This document shows positions 53,249-61,594 of a stretch of DNA of 64,000 bases, piece after piece. The notes below the pieces were generated by a model. That model had not been told where the DNA came from and did no database searches. It saw only the letters and a program-made list of their open reading frames with translations. Within the stretch, counting starts at the first letter, position 1, and each line of letters starts with the position of its first letter. The stretch lies in contig OZ223260.1 of NCBI GenBank assembly GCA_965140555.1, positions 1 to 64,000 of the forward strand. Reading direction: 5' to 3'. Origin of the DNA: UBA1351 sp965140555. Its GTDB lineage: Bacteria > Bacillota > Clostridia > Lachnospirales > Vallitaleaceae. The translations under genes were made by a program, and so were the position numbers.

Positions 53249-53371
53249 ATGAAAGAAAATCATTTCGAAAATGTTTTAGTAAAATCTATTGAAAGTTTTG
53301 TAGATGAAAGCCAAAAACCTTGTTCAAATGCACGAATCCTATTTTTTTTTACTTCTTTGGTTGTAATATAG
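53249..53371 (+). CDS. Possible 40-residue peptide gene
   Basis: ATG at 53249 after GAGGTGATGAC opens MKENHFENVLVKSIESFVDE and ends with a hydrophobic tail (ILFFFTSLVVI). A TTGACA lies at 53215-53220 but no matching -10 was found. It may be a peptide or a decayed gene. The rest of 53115-53427 shows nothing else. Confidence 0.3.
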   Translation: MKENHFENVLVKSIESFVDESQKPCSNARILFFFTSLVVI

Positions 53372-53427
53372 GTGATTTGCGATTAAAATAAGAAAGAAAT
53401 GATGCTTTTGGATTGAAAGGAGAAGCT

Positions 53428-56400
53428 ATGACAGAAGAATTATACTATGGAACGGGTTATTTGCATCCATTTACGAAAACGATTTCGTTAACGTCTGAAT
53501 ATATGGACGGTGAAGAATATTTCAAAATAAATCACTATAATCAAATGAACCCCTTTTTTATGACCATTGTCAGTGACTCAGATCACTGGATGTTTGTATC
53601 AAGTACGGGGGGCATGACATGTGGTCGTAAAAATGTGGATTCAGCCTTGTTTCCTTATTATACAGATGACAAAACTCATGATAGTTTAACAACAACGGGG
53701 GCTCATGCGGCTTTTATTGTACAGAAGGAAGAAAAAGCCTATTTGTGGCGTCCCTTTGTTAAGGAGTGTGCAGGCGTCTATGCTATTGAGCGACATTTAT
53801 ATAAGCATACGTTAGGTAACAAAATTATTTTTGAAGAGATAAATGAAGATTTGGGATTAATCTTTCGCTATGAATGGAAAACAAGTGACCGTTATGGGTT
53901 TGTTAAAGAATCTTTTTTGATAAATAATAGGGATGAGGAGGTTCATATACGTCTTCTTGATGGGATACGCAATATACTCCCTTATGGTATAACCGAGCAG
54001 GTCCAAACAACGAAAAGTACGTTGTTGGATGGGTATAAGCGGCAAGAATTACATCCCGAAGCGGGATTGGGAATTTTTACATTAAGTTCAATCCTTTCGG
54101 ATAAAGCTGAACCAAGTGAGTCCCTTAAGGCGACAACGGTATGGTCCAAAGGTTTGGAAAACCCAACATATCTGCTTTCAGAAATACAAGTTGACCGTTT
54201 TTTGAATAATCAGTCCATTGACCAAGAGACAGATATTAAAGGACGTCGTGGTTCTTATTATGTCTCTACAGAGTTGACACTTGAGCCTAAGGCAACCAAG
54301 TCCTGGATTATTGTCGCATCCTTGAATCAAGATGCGGCGGCGGTTGTTCAAACAAAAGATGCCCTGTTGCATAGTGATACGTTGGTAGACGCTGTCAAAA
54401 AGGATATTCAAGGGGGAACCTCTCGCTTGAAACAGCTGGTTTATAAAGCCGATGGATGGCAGCTAACAGCCAATAAAAAAGAAGGCTTTCGTCATTTTTC
54501 TAACACCCTATTCAATATTATGCGTGGTGGGATTTATGCCGACGAATATAAGGTGGAAGCCAAGGATTTTATTGCTTTTGTAGAGCATTGGAATAAAGGC
54601 ATCTATGGAGGGATGAAAGATGTGTTGGAGCATTTACCCCCTTATTTGGGCTATGAAGAATTAATTGCAATCTGTCGTGCTACAGATAACAAAGATTTAT
54701 ATCGTTTAGCCATGGAATACTTGCCGTTAACATATAGTCGCCGTCATGGAGACCCGAGTCGGCCATGGAATAAGTTCAGCATTGATATTACAAAGGAAGA
54801 CGGAAGTAAAAACCTTAAGTATGAAGGCAACTGGCGGGATATTTTCCAAAACTGGGAAGCCTTATCGATGTCTTATCCGGGCTATGTTGAAAGTATTATT
54901 ACCAAATTTGTAAATGCCTCAACGGCAGATGGGTATAACCCCTATCGGATAACCAAAGAAGGTATTGACTGGGAAGTGTTAGATTTGGAAGACCCTTGGT
55001 CAAATATCGGCTACTGGGGAGACCATCAAATTATATATTTGTTAAAACTAATGGAACTATCGGAGCGCTTTCATCCGGGTAAGTTAGGGCAACTATTGGA
55101 GGAGGAGATATTCACTTATGCCAATGTACCCTATCGAATCAAGGATTTTGATGCACTTCTTGCCGATCCAAGGAACAGTATCGTCTTTGATGAAAGCCTG
55201 CACAAAGAGATTGAGAAAAAAGTGATGACCTATGGTTCAGATGCTAAATTAATGCTTGAATCGGACCAAACGGTGAAAGTGAATCTGTTAGAGAAATTGA
55301 TGGTGACAATGCTTGCCAAATTGTCCAACTTTGTTCCCGAAGGCGGTATATGGCTTAATACCCAGCGTCCGGAATGGAATGATGCCAATAATGCCCTTGT
55401 TGGTAATGGATTATCCATGGTAACCTTATATTACCTTTATCGCTATCAAACCTTTATGAAGCGACTCATAGGGTCCGTTGGAATAGAGGTGATTCAAATT
55501 TCACGTGAAGTTTATGAGTTATTTGAAGGTATTTATGAGGTCTTTAGAGAACATGCAGTAGATAGTCAGACGATGACGGATAAAGAGCGATTTGACTTGT
55601 TCAAATCCTTAGGTCGACATAGTGAAACCTATCGTAAGCAAATATATGCAACTGGCTTTGATGGAGAGAAAAGGACATTAAAGTTAGAGGATTTAGAGGC
55701 CTTTCTTTCGTCTAGTTTGGGACACCTTGCTCATACGATTCATAAAAACAAAAGGGAAGATGGTCTGTATCATGCTTATAATCTTATTCAATTTGATAAA
55801 GAGAGTTGCCATATCACCCACCTTTATGAAATGCTAGAAGGACAAGTGGCTGTATTAAGTTCTAAGATATTAACGGGTGAGGAAAGTATTCAACTGTTGC
55901 ATCAGCTTCGCAAAAGCAAGCTTTATCGCGAGGATCAGAAGAGCTATATTCTCTATCCGAATAGAGAGTTGCCTAAATTCCTTGAAAAGAATATTATTCC
56001 CAAGGAGTGGATTGAACAATCAGCGGTCTTGAGAGAAGAGATAACAAAGCATCCGGGACGAATTATTACTCAAGATAGTTATGGAGCCTATCATTTTAAC
56101 GGAAGTTTCAGAAATGCCGGAGAAGTGACGGAAGCTATGATTCAGATAGGCAAGTACTCGATAAATGAAGTACAAGAGGTGGCAGAGCGTTTTACAGAGT
56201 TGTTTAACCATCATGCCTTTACCGGTCGTTCCGGTACATTTTTCAAGTACGAAGGTCTTGGATGTATATATTGGCACATGGTATCCAAACTCTTGCTGGC
56301 AACAGCAGAGGTATATAGGGATGCATATGTTAAAGAGGGTATAAGTGAAACGACAGAGGCGTTAAGAGCTTGCTATCATGAGATAAAGGAGGGAATCGGT

Positions 56401-56868
56401 TTAGAGAAAAATCCGGATAATTATGGCGCCTTTCCGACGGACCCGTATTCGCATACGCCAGGATTTGCTGGGGTACAGCAACCGGGAATGACCGGTCAAG
56501 TGAAGGAAGACTTTTTGGCGCGATATCAGGAGTTAGGTGTGTTTGTAGAAAATGGCCAGGTCCGATTTGAACCAACTTTATTGGCAGCAAGTGAGTTTTT
56601 AACACAAGAGGTGGAATGGGAAATCCCTAAAGGAGAAGAGGAACGCCTTATTATTCCTAAAAACGGTTTGGGATTCACTTTCTGTGCAACACCGGTGATC
56701 TATCAAATCGCAGATCGAGTGGGTATTGAGGTTGTCCAAAGAGATGGACAAGTTAATCAGATTGAAGGGAATGGTTTAGATAGGGATTTAAGCGGTCAAC
56801 TCTTTAGACGAAGCAGCGAAGTTAACCGTCTTATTGTTTATATTGATGCTCACAAATTATATCGTTAA
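53428..56868 (+). CDS. Very large protein, cellobiose-phosphorylase-like (tentative)
   Basis: 1146 residues without signal peptide or membrane span. The N-terminal ~330 residues look beta-rich, with G-G and N-rich turns as in glycoside-phosphorylase N-domains (HWMFVSSTGGMTCGRKN). The middle holds Trp/Asp-rich segments (GNWRDIFQNWEALSMSYPGY, DPWSNIGYWGDHQ, EGGIWLNTQRPEWNDANN) typical of an alpha/alpha-six toroid of sugar-active enzymes. No catalytic pair can be assigned. AAAGGAG precedes the ATG at 53428. A carbohydrate-active role is inferred; the family may be uncharacterised. Confidence 0.55.
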   Translation: MTEELYYGTGYLHPFTKTISLTSEYMDGEEYFKINHYNQMNPFFMTIVSDSDHWMFVSSTGGMTCGRKNVDSALFPYYTDDKTHDSLTTTGAHAAFIVQKEEKAYLWRPFVKECAGVYAIERHLYKHTLGNKIIFEEINEDLGLIFRYEWKTSDRYGFVKESFLINNRDEEVHIRLLDGIRNILPYGITEQVQTTKSTLLDGYKRQELHPEAGLGIFTLSSILSDKAEPSESLKATTVWSKGLENPTYLLSEIQVDRFLNNQSIDQETDIKGRRGSYYVSTELTLEPKATKSWIIVASLNQDAAAVVQTKDALLHSDTLVDAVKKDIQGGTSRLKQLVYKADGWQLTANKKEGFRHFSNTLFNIMRGGIYADEYKVEAKDFIAFVEHWNKGIYGGMKDVLEHLPPYLGYEELIAICRATDNKDLYRLAMEYLPLTYSRRHGDPSRPWNKFSIDITKEDGSKNLKYEGNWRDIFQNWEALSMSYPGYVESIITKFVNASTADGYNPYRITKEGIDWEVLDLEDPWSNIGYWGDHQIIYLLKLMELSERFHPGKLGQLLEEEIFTYANVPYRIKDFDALLADPRNSIVFDESLHKEIEKKVMTYGSDAKLMLESDQTVKVNLLEKLMVTMLAKLSNFVPEGGIWLNTQRPEWNDANNALVGNGLSMVTLYYLYRYQTFMKRLIGSVGIEVIQISREVYELFEGIYEVFREHAVDSQTMTDKERFDLFKSLGRHSETYRKQIYATGFDGEKRTLKLEDLEAFLSSSLGHLAHTIHKNKREDGLYHAYNLIQFDKESCHITHLYEMLEGQVAVLSSKILTGEESIQLLHQLRKSKLYREDQKSYILYPNRELPKFLEKNIIPKEWIEQSAVLREEITKHPGRIITQDSYGAYHFNGSFRNAGEVTEAMIQIGKYSINEVQEVAERFTELFNHHAFTGRSGTFFKYEGLGCIYWHMVSKLLLATAEVYRDAYVKEGISETTEALRACYHEIKEGIGLEKNPDNYGAFPTDPYSHTPGFAGVQQPGMTGQVKEDFLARYQELGVFVENGQVRFEPTLLAASEFLTQEVEWEIPKGEEERLIIPKNGLGFTFCATPVIYQIADRVGIEVVQRDGQVNQIEGNGLDRDLSGQLFRRSSEVNRLIVYIDAHKLYR

Positions 56869-56886
56869 AGTAAGAATGATAATTAT

Positions 56887-56931
56887 ATAACGAAAGAAGT
56901 CCGACAACTTTGGCCGGACTTCTTTCGTTAT
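56887..56931 (+). terminator. Strong hairpin after the large protein gene
   Basis: ATAACGAAAGAAGTCCG (56887-56903) pairs perfectly with its complement at 56915-56931. The T-run is missing, so termination is likely but not certain. Confidence 0.65.
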
Positions 56932-56993
56932 GTGTAAAATGAAGTCAAATGTTAAAATTAACAAAAAATTAATAGAATATTAACATTTATCGG

Positions 56994-57022
56994 TTGAAGT
57001 TATAAAATATCTTGTCTAGTAT
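56994..57022 (+). promoter_or_regulatory. Promoter of the KAS III-like gene
   Basis: TTGAAG at 56994-56999, 17 bases, TAGTAT at 57017-57022. Confidence 0.45.
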
Positions 57023-57123
57023 TAAAGAGTCGATATTCACAAACGAATGATATGGACTCATTTCATGAATAGTTTATAAATGGAATGTCATTCAACTGAC
57101 TCAAGAAATTGGGGATTAAATCA

Positions 57124-58125
57124 ATGCATAATAACGTATTAATTCAGGGCGTAGGAACATTTCACCCGGCTACAGAAGTCGATAATGCCTATTTTATTGA
57201 GCACTTTAGGCATCATGGTATTGAGGTTGAAGGGCTATTACGGGCGTTGGGAAAAGAGAAAAGACGGTTAGATAGAGATGGAAAAGAGACTATTATTACA
57301 ATGGCAACAAAAGCCGCGAAGGAAGCGCTAAAAAGTTGTAACACAGAAGCTAAAGACATTGACATGATTATATTTGCGACAGATAGTCCGGAGTATTTAT
57401 GTCCTTCCAATGCCCTCATACTTCATGATATATTGGGGACCGTCAATGCACATATGACCTTTGATATGAATACCAATTGTACCGGAATGCTTACAGCATT
57501 TGACGTTGCCAGTCGTTTGTTAAAAAGTGATCCTTCTAAAAAGAAGGCGTTGATTATCGGAGGTTTACACGTCAGTATGTTAGCCAGTCATATGGACCCG
57601 GTTATTTATGGGAATTTTGCAGATGCAGCAGCAGCTGTTGTCTTAGAAGTTGTCGAAGAGGAACAGGAACGAGGTTTTCTAGATGCGATTATGCAGACAG
57701 AAACATCATGTACCATGAATTTCGCCATGCCGAAACATGGATTTTCTAAAATTTATGATGAAAGCATACCACTGAATGATCGTAAGTTTCAACTTGATCC
57801 ATTTGATACTAGCTTTGTTCCGAAAGTCTGGGCTAGAACGACAAAAGAACTATTAGAACAATATGACTATGGAATTGAAGATCTTAATCATATCCTATTT
57901 TCTCAGTTTTCACTGAGTTTAATTAATGATACACTAACATTACTTAACCTCGATACATCTATCCATACCTATGTGGGTAATCAATATGGGTATACCGGTG
58001 TAACAAGTCCGTTTATTTCTTTTTATGAAGCATTGAAATTAGGTAATATAAGTACAGGTGATTTACTTATCTTTTGCTCCGTTGGGGCTGGTTACAATAC
58101 ATCAACAATATTATATCGTATGTAA
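57124..58125 (+). CDS. KAS III (FabH-like) protein with altered active site
   Basis: Thiolase-fold protein of 333 residues. The catalytic Cys119 is present in DMNTNCTGMLTAF. Where FabH has His in an HQAN motif, this protein reads FSQFSLSLIND (Ser259), and where FabH has Asn in GNT it reads GYTG (Tyr288). It therefore probably does not carry out normal decarboxylating condensation; acyl transfer or another thiolase-type reaction is possible. No other fatty-acid genes are adjacent. GGGG before the ATG at 57124 supports that start over the TTG at 57109. Confidence 0.8.
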   Translation: MHNNVLIQGVGTFHPATEVDNAYFIEHFRHHGIEVEGLLRALGKEKRRLDRDGKETIITMATKAAKEALKSCNTEAKDIDMIIFATDSPEYLCPSNALILHDILGTVNAHMTFDMNTNCTGMLTAFDVASRLLKSDPSKKKALIIGGLHVSMLASHMDPVIYGNFADAAAAVVLEVVEEEQERGFLDAIMQTETSCTMNFAMPKHGFSKIYDESIPLNDRKFQLDPFDTSFVPKVWARTTKELLEQYDYGIEDLNHILFSQFSLSLINDTLTLLNLDTSIHTYVGNQYGYTGVTSPFISFYEALKLGNISTGDLLIFCSVGAGYNTSTILYRM

Positions 58126-58182
58126 TGTGATATAAGGTATAAATGATATGTCTGACAAGGAAACGACTAAAAGTAATTGAAA

Positions 58183-58208
58183 AAGCTGTCCAAATGGACA
58201 GCTTATAT
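58183..58208 (+). terminator. Terminator after the KAS III-like gene
   Basis: AAGCTGTCC (58183-58191) pairs with GGACAGCTT (58196-58204) around AAAT, then ATATTT. The T-run is broken. Confidence 0.6.
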
Positions 58209-58249
58209 TTATATATTATGGCCCCAGGTGAAACGAGTATACTGTATCC

Positions 58250-58323
58250 CTCATAAATAGATAAATGATTTGCTTGCCTATAAAAACACACTCGGCATCA
58301 TTTGATCAAATATGAACGATACA
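58250..58323. repeat. Dispersed repeat family 2, copy c
   Basis: CTCATAAATAG...ATTTGCTTG (58250-58276) matches 47252-47278, and CTTGCCTATAAAAA through CAAATATGAAC (58273-58317) matches the 3' halves of copies a and b. Confidence 0.6.
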
Positions 58324-58328
58324 GCATG

Positions 58329-58688
58329 CTAGTCAATAAAAGTAATGTTTTCTTTAAAATTAGGTGTTTTGTCTGCAAGACGTTCAACTTGGATTTGGGC
58401 AATTTTTGATGATAATTTTTTCATTTTGCGTTCTTTGAATTTGAATTTTGGTGAAGCGTATAATCCTAGTGCTTGCCCCAATGCTTCTGAGACTTCGGGT
58501 GTGGAAGGTTTTACTTGAGCTGCATCAACAATTAATGTATAATCGCCGGTACGTGAGCATTCTTTAGCTGAATCTTCAAAAGCTTTACAGAAAGCCAACC
58601 CTTGCTCCATGGTAAAAAATCCTTCAGCATGAGCCTCAAAAACCTTTTTGTTCTTATCTACGCGCATTTCAAATTTCCCTGTAGCCAT
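58329..58688 (-). CDS. Small protein of unknown function
   Basis: 119 residues, cytoplasmic, with alternating strands and helices: FEMRVDKNKKVFEAHAEGFF, a helix (MEQGLAFCKAFEDSAKEC), YTLIVDAAQVKPS, then helices with basic residues. The plan recalls SpoIIAA/STAS-like domains, but the similarity is weak. GGAGGAAT precedes the ATG on the complement. A MITE-like repeat (copy B) lies 26 bases upstream of its start. Not a shadow: nothing else is coded here. Confidence 0.6.
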   Translation of the reverse strand: MATGKFEMRVDKNKKVFEAHAEGFFTMEQGLAFCKAFEDSAKECSRTGDYTLIVDAAQVKPSTPEVSEALGQALGLYASPKFKFKERKMKKLSSKIAQIQVERLADKTPNFKENITFID

Positions 58689-58714
58689 TTATGTATTCCT
58701 CCATTTTTGATAGG

Positions 58715-58805
58715 ATGATTAGGGCGACAAAACGATAGAGTTGAATTTTCGTATACACGATAGTGTTGCGAATTAAGAGAAACGTCATTTTGTCGGGCTA
58801 ATCAT
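58715..58805. repeat. MITE-like repeat copy B
   Basis: 91 bases with terminal inverted repeats ATGATTAGGGCGACAAAA / TTTTGTCGGGCTAATCAT (16 of 18 positions pair). The interior shares TTGAA-TTTCGTATACAC and GCGAATTAAGA with copy C. It is shorter than copies A and C by an internal loss. Confidence 0.75.
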
Positions 58806-58890
58806 ATGATATTATGTTAACAGTATTAGTTTACATAAATTTTGATTGAGAATCAAGACTTTTAATATATTTTTGTTAATAATGCATCAA

Positions 58891-59013
58891 ATGTTTAGCC
58901 GGACAAAATGATAAAATTGAACTTTCGTATACACTATAATGTTACGAATGTTTTAATGTCATCTACATAGTGTATGCGAATTAAGAAAAACTTCGATTTG
59001 TCCGGCTAATCAT
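58891..59013. repeat. MITE-like repeat copy C
   Basis: 123 bases, ends ATGTTTAGCCGGACAAA and TTTGTCCGGCTAATCAT. The interior GTATACACTAT and ATAGTGTATGCGAAT are complementary, so the whole unit can fold into a long hairpin. It aligns with copy A in the opposite orientation at the same length. Confidence 0.78.
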
Positions 59014-59025
59014 CAAATGAATATA

Positions 59026-59034
59026 TGCTATACT
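59026..59034 (+). promoter_or_regulatory. Extended -10 promoter of the ATL gene
   Basis: TGC followed by TATACT, 32 bases before the start codon. No -35; the upstream sequence belongs to repeat copy C. Confidence 0.4.
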
Positions 59035-59065
59035 ATAGGAATAGATTTGAAAGAAAGGAATAGGA

Positions 59066-59368
59066 ATGATGACACCATTTACCAAAAGCGTTATTGAGTG
59101 TATACAAAGTATTCCGAAAGGAAAAGTTATGAGCTATGGGCAGATTTCTACTGTATGCGGAAATCCTAGAGGAGCTAGACAAGTGGCACGGATTTTACAT
59201 AGTATGACGGTATCCTATGACTTACCTTGGCATCGCGTGGTTAATAAAGAGGGAAAAATAGTGTTAACCGATGAGAAACATAATCTTCAAAGGAGTCTGT
59301 TAGAAGGCGAAGGCGTCACTTTTGACGATAAAGGGTATGTCGATATGGAGCGTTATCGATTTTTATAA
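59066..59368 (+). CDS. Alkyltransferase-like protein (ATL), MGMT fold without catalytic Cys
   Basis: DNA-repair protein of 100 residues with the MGMT DNA-binding domain: GKVMSYGQIS, the arginine-finger helix GNPRGARQVARIL, and PWHRVVN, where the PCHRV active-site cysteine is replaced by Trp55. ATL proteins bind O6-alkylguanine and hand it to nucleotide excision repair instead of removing the alkyl group (known family). AAAGGAATAGG precedes two adjacent ATG codons. A convergent terminator separates it from ftsH. Confidence 0.93.
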   Translation: MMTPFTKSVIECIQSIPKGKVMSYGQISTVCGNPRGARQVARILHSMTVSYDLPWHRVVNKEGKIVLTDEKHNLQRSLLEGEGVTFDDKGYVDMERYRFL

Positions 59369-59406
59369 TAATTACCATTGTCCCGCTGTTCATTGTCTCT
59401 GTAAAA

Positions 59407-59446
59407 AAATAAGTATGTTGCGAATGCAACATACTTATTTTTGGGG
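59407..59446. terminator. Bidirectional terminator between the ATL gene and ftsH
   Basis: AAATAAGTATGTTGC (59407-59421) pairs perfectly with GCAACATACTTATTT (59426-59440), with A- and T-runs on both sides. Confidence 0.88.
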
Positions 59447-59482
59447 AAATTATTTCGATAGCCCCTGTAGATTTGAGTCCTA

Positions 59483-61354
59483 TTAAACAAGGACAGGTGT
59501 TTCATCGGCAGGAGAATCGGATAAATCATCTGTTGATTCATGAAGAATTGCCATAAATTCTTCGCCTGTAATCGTTTCTTTCTCATAGAGAAATTTGGAG
59601 AGTTCATGTAGCTTGTCAATATTATCTCGAAGCAATTGTTCGGCTTTTTCGTATTGAGTTCGAACAACATCAACGACCATTTGGTCAATACGAGCAGCTG
59701 TTGTTTGACTACAAGCTAAGGAGGTATCTCCACCAAGATACGGATTATCAACTGTTTCAAAGGCAACCATACCAAATTCATCGTCCATACCATAACGAGT
59801 GATCATGCCACGAGCCAATTTTGTTGCTTGGGTAATGTCGTTAGAAGCACCTGTCGTTATGGAATTAAAAATGATTTTCTCAGCGGCACGACCACCGGTA
59901 AATGTAGCAATTTTATTCTGTAATTCCTCTTTGGACAGAAGATTCTTATCAGCTTCATCAACTTGTAGCGTATAACCTAAAGCACCTGAAGTTCTTGGAA
60001 TAATGGTAATTTTGGTAACAGGAGCTGAATCTGTCTGTAAAGCGGCAACTAACGCATGACCAACTTCGTGATAAGATACAACGAGTTTTTCTTTTTCACT
60101 TAAAATTTTATTCTTCTTTTGATGTCCGGCAATAACGACTTCGATACTTTCTTCAAAGTCATCTTGAGAGACAACCAGTCGATTGTTTTTCACAGCTCGA
60201 ATGGCAGCTTCATTAATAATGTTGGCAAGTTCAGCGCCCGAAGCCCCGGGAGATAGACGAGCCACTTTGTTGAAATCAACATTATCGCTAAGTTTGACCT
60301 TTTTAGCATGGACACGTAAGATAGATTCTCGCCCTGCTAAGTCAGGCAATTCAACAGGAATTCGACGATCTAATCGACCGGGTCTAAGTAGAGCAGGGTC
60401 TAAGGAATCCGGGCGGTTTGTAGCAGCCAGGATGACGATTCCTTTAGAAGAATCAAACCCATCCATTTCAGCAAGAAGTTGGTTTAAGGTTTGTTCCCGT
60501 TCATCGTTACCGGAGAAACCTTTGGAATCTCTTTTTTTACCGATCGTATCAATTTCATCGATAAAGATGATACAGGGTGCTTTTTCATTCGCTTGTTTGA
60601 AAAGGTCACGCACTTTTGAAGCACCTACACCAACAAACATTTCGACAAATTCAGAACCGGATATTGAGAAGAACGGAACATTCGCTTCACCGGCAACAGC
60701 TTTGGCAAGTAATGTTTTACCGGTTCCGGGAGGACCTACAAGAAGAGCTCCCTTCGGCATGTTGGCACCAATCTCTACATATTTAGTCGGATGATGCAAA
60801 TAGTCTACAATTTCTGTCAGAGCATCTTTGGCTTCATCCTCACCGGCAACATCTGTAAAGCGAACCCGTGCATCACTATGTTCGTAAAGTTTAGCACTGC
60901 TTTTGCCGAATTGCATAGGACCACTTCCCATGGATTGTCCCATAGATTTCATAAGTCGACGACCTACAAATTGATAAATGATAAAAATAAAAGCGAAAGG
61001 TACAATCCACGATAGCATAAAACTCAGTATCGGTGGAATCTGCTTTGCGACAACTTGATCAAAGGATACGCCGGCTTGATGTAATCGCTCAACAAGATTC
61101 GGATCTTGAAAGCGTGCTGTACGATAAGAATGTTCGTCACTGTCAGTATCTGTAAAATAGATGTAATTATTTTCGGCTTCAGCGCTGGTAATTTTACCGT
61201 CTTCCAGCATATTTAAAAATTTGTCATAACCAACTTCTTCGAATTGTGTATTCATGAGTGCGGGCATAACATATAAATTTAAAACTAGAAATAACGCGAC
61301 CATGGATACATAAATGATGGTTCGTGTTGGAATTGTTCGTTTTTTATTCTGCAT
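59483..61354 (-). CDS. ftsH: ATP-dependent zinc metalloprotease FtsH
   Basis: Membrane-bound AAA+ protease that degrades damaged and regulatory proteins. The 623 residues show two N-terminal membrane helices (~12-33 and ~108-130) around a periplasm-side domain, Walker A GPPGTGKT (207-214), Walker B IIFIDEID (262-269), the second region of homology (ATNRPDSLDPALLRPGR), and the zinc site HEVGH (429-433; HEAGH is more usual, still HEXXH). GGAGATG precedes the ATG at 61354; 14 upstream in-frame codons are excluded. Large antisense frames in this region are shadows. Confidence 0.96.
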   Translation of the reverse strand: MQNKKRTIPTRTIIYVSMVALFLVLNLYVMPALMNTQFEEVGYDKFLNMLEDGKITSAEAENNYIYFTDTDSDEHSYRTARFQDPNLVERLHQAGVSFDQVVAKQIPPILSFMLSWIVPFAFIFIIYQFVGRRLMKSMGQSMGSGPMQFGKSSAKLYEHSDARVRFTDVAGEDEAKDALTEIVDYLHHPTKYVEIGANMPKGALLVGPPGTGKTLLAKAVAGEANVPFFSISGSEFVEMFVGVGASKVRDLFKQANEKAPCIIFIDEIDTIGKKRDSKGFSGNDEREQTLNQLLAEMDGFDSSKGIVILAATNRPDSLDPALLRPGRLDRRIPVELPDLAGRESILRVHAKKVKLSDNVDFNKVARLSPGASGAELANIINEAAIRAVKNNRLVVSQDDFEESIEVVIAGHQKKNKILSEKEKLVVSYHEVGHALVAALQTDSAPVTKITIIPRTSGALGYTLQVDEADKNLLSKEELQNKIATFTGGRAAEKIIFNSITTGASNDITQATKLARGMITRYGMDDEFGMVAFETVDNPYLGGDTSLACSQTTAARIDQMVVDVVRTQYEKAEQLLRDNIDKLHELSKFLYEKETITGEEFMAILHESTDDLSDSPADETPVLV

Positions 61355-61487
61355 ATATTCATCTCCATTACATAGTAATTTTAGTACTACTATCATAACA
61401 GAAAAAACGACAAAGAACGTCTTTTATATATAACTTTAAAAATTTTTTATAGATTTTTTATAATTTTAGTCATATATAGGATTCTAT

Positions 61488-61517
61488 TTGAAAGAATATA
61501 GGACAAGATGGTATACT
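61488..61517 (+). promoter_or_regulatory. Promoter of the NYN gene
   Basis: TTGAAA at 61488-61493, 18 bases, TATACT at 61512-61517. The predicted start (~61524) lies after the ATG at 61520, which rules that codon out. Confidence 0.55.
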
Positions 61518-61594
61518 AAATGAAAAAGGGAAGAAACCCATTGAATGAAAGAAAGGGAATACGAGGGGTCAAACAATCTCGTAAAGGTATGAAA

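Noticed and set aside
60183..60794. 203-codon frame opposite ftsH
   Set aside because: It is the antisense shadow of the conserved FtsH AAA domain, with Ser/Ala/Pro-rich composition and no ribosome site.
61520..61594. Earlier start for the NYN protein
   Set aside because: The promoter at 61488-61517 would start transcription after this ATG, and the extra residues are basic and unlike the family start.
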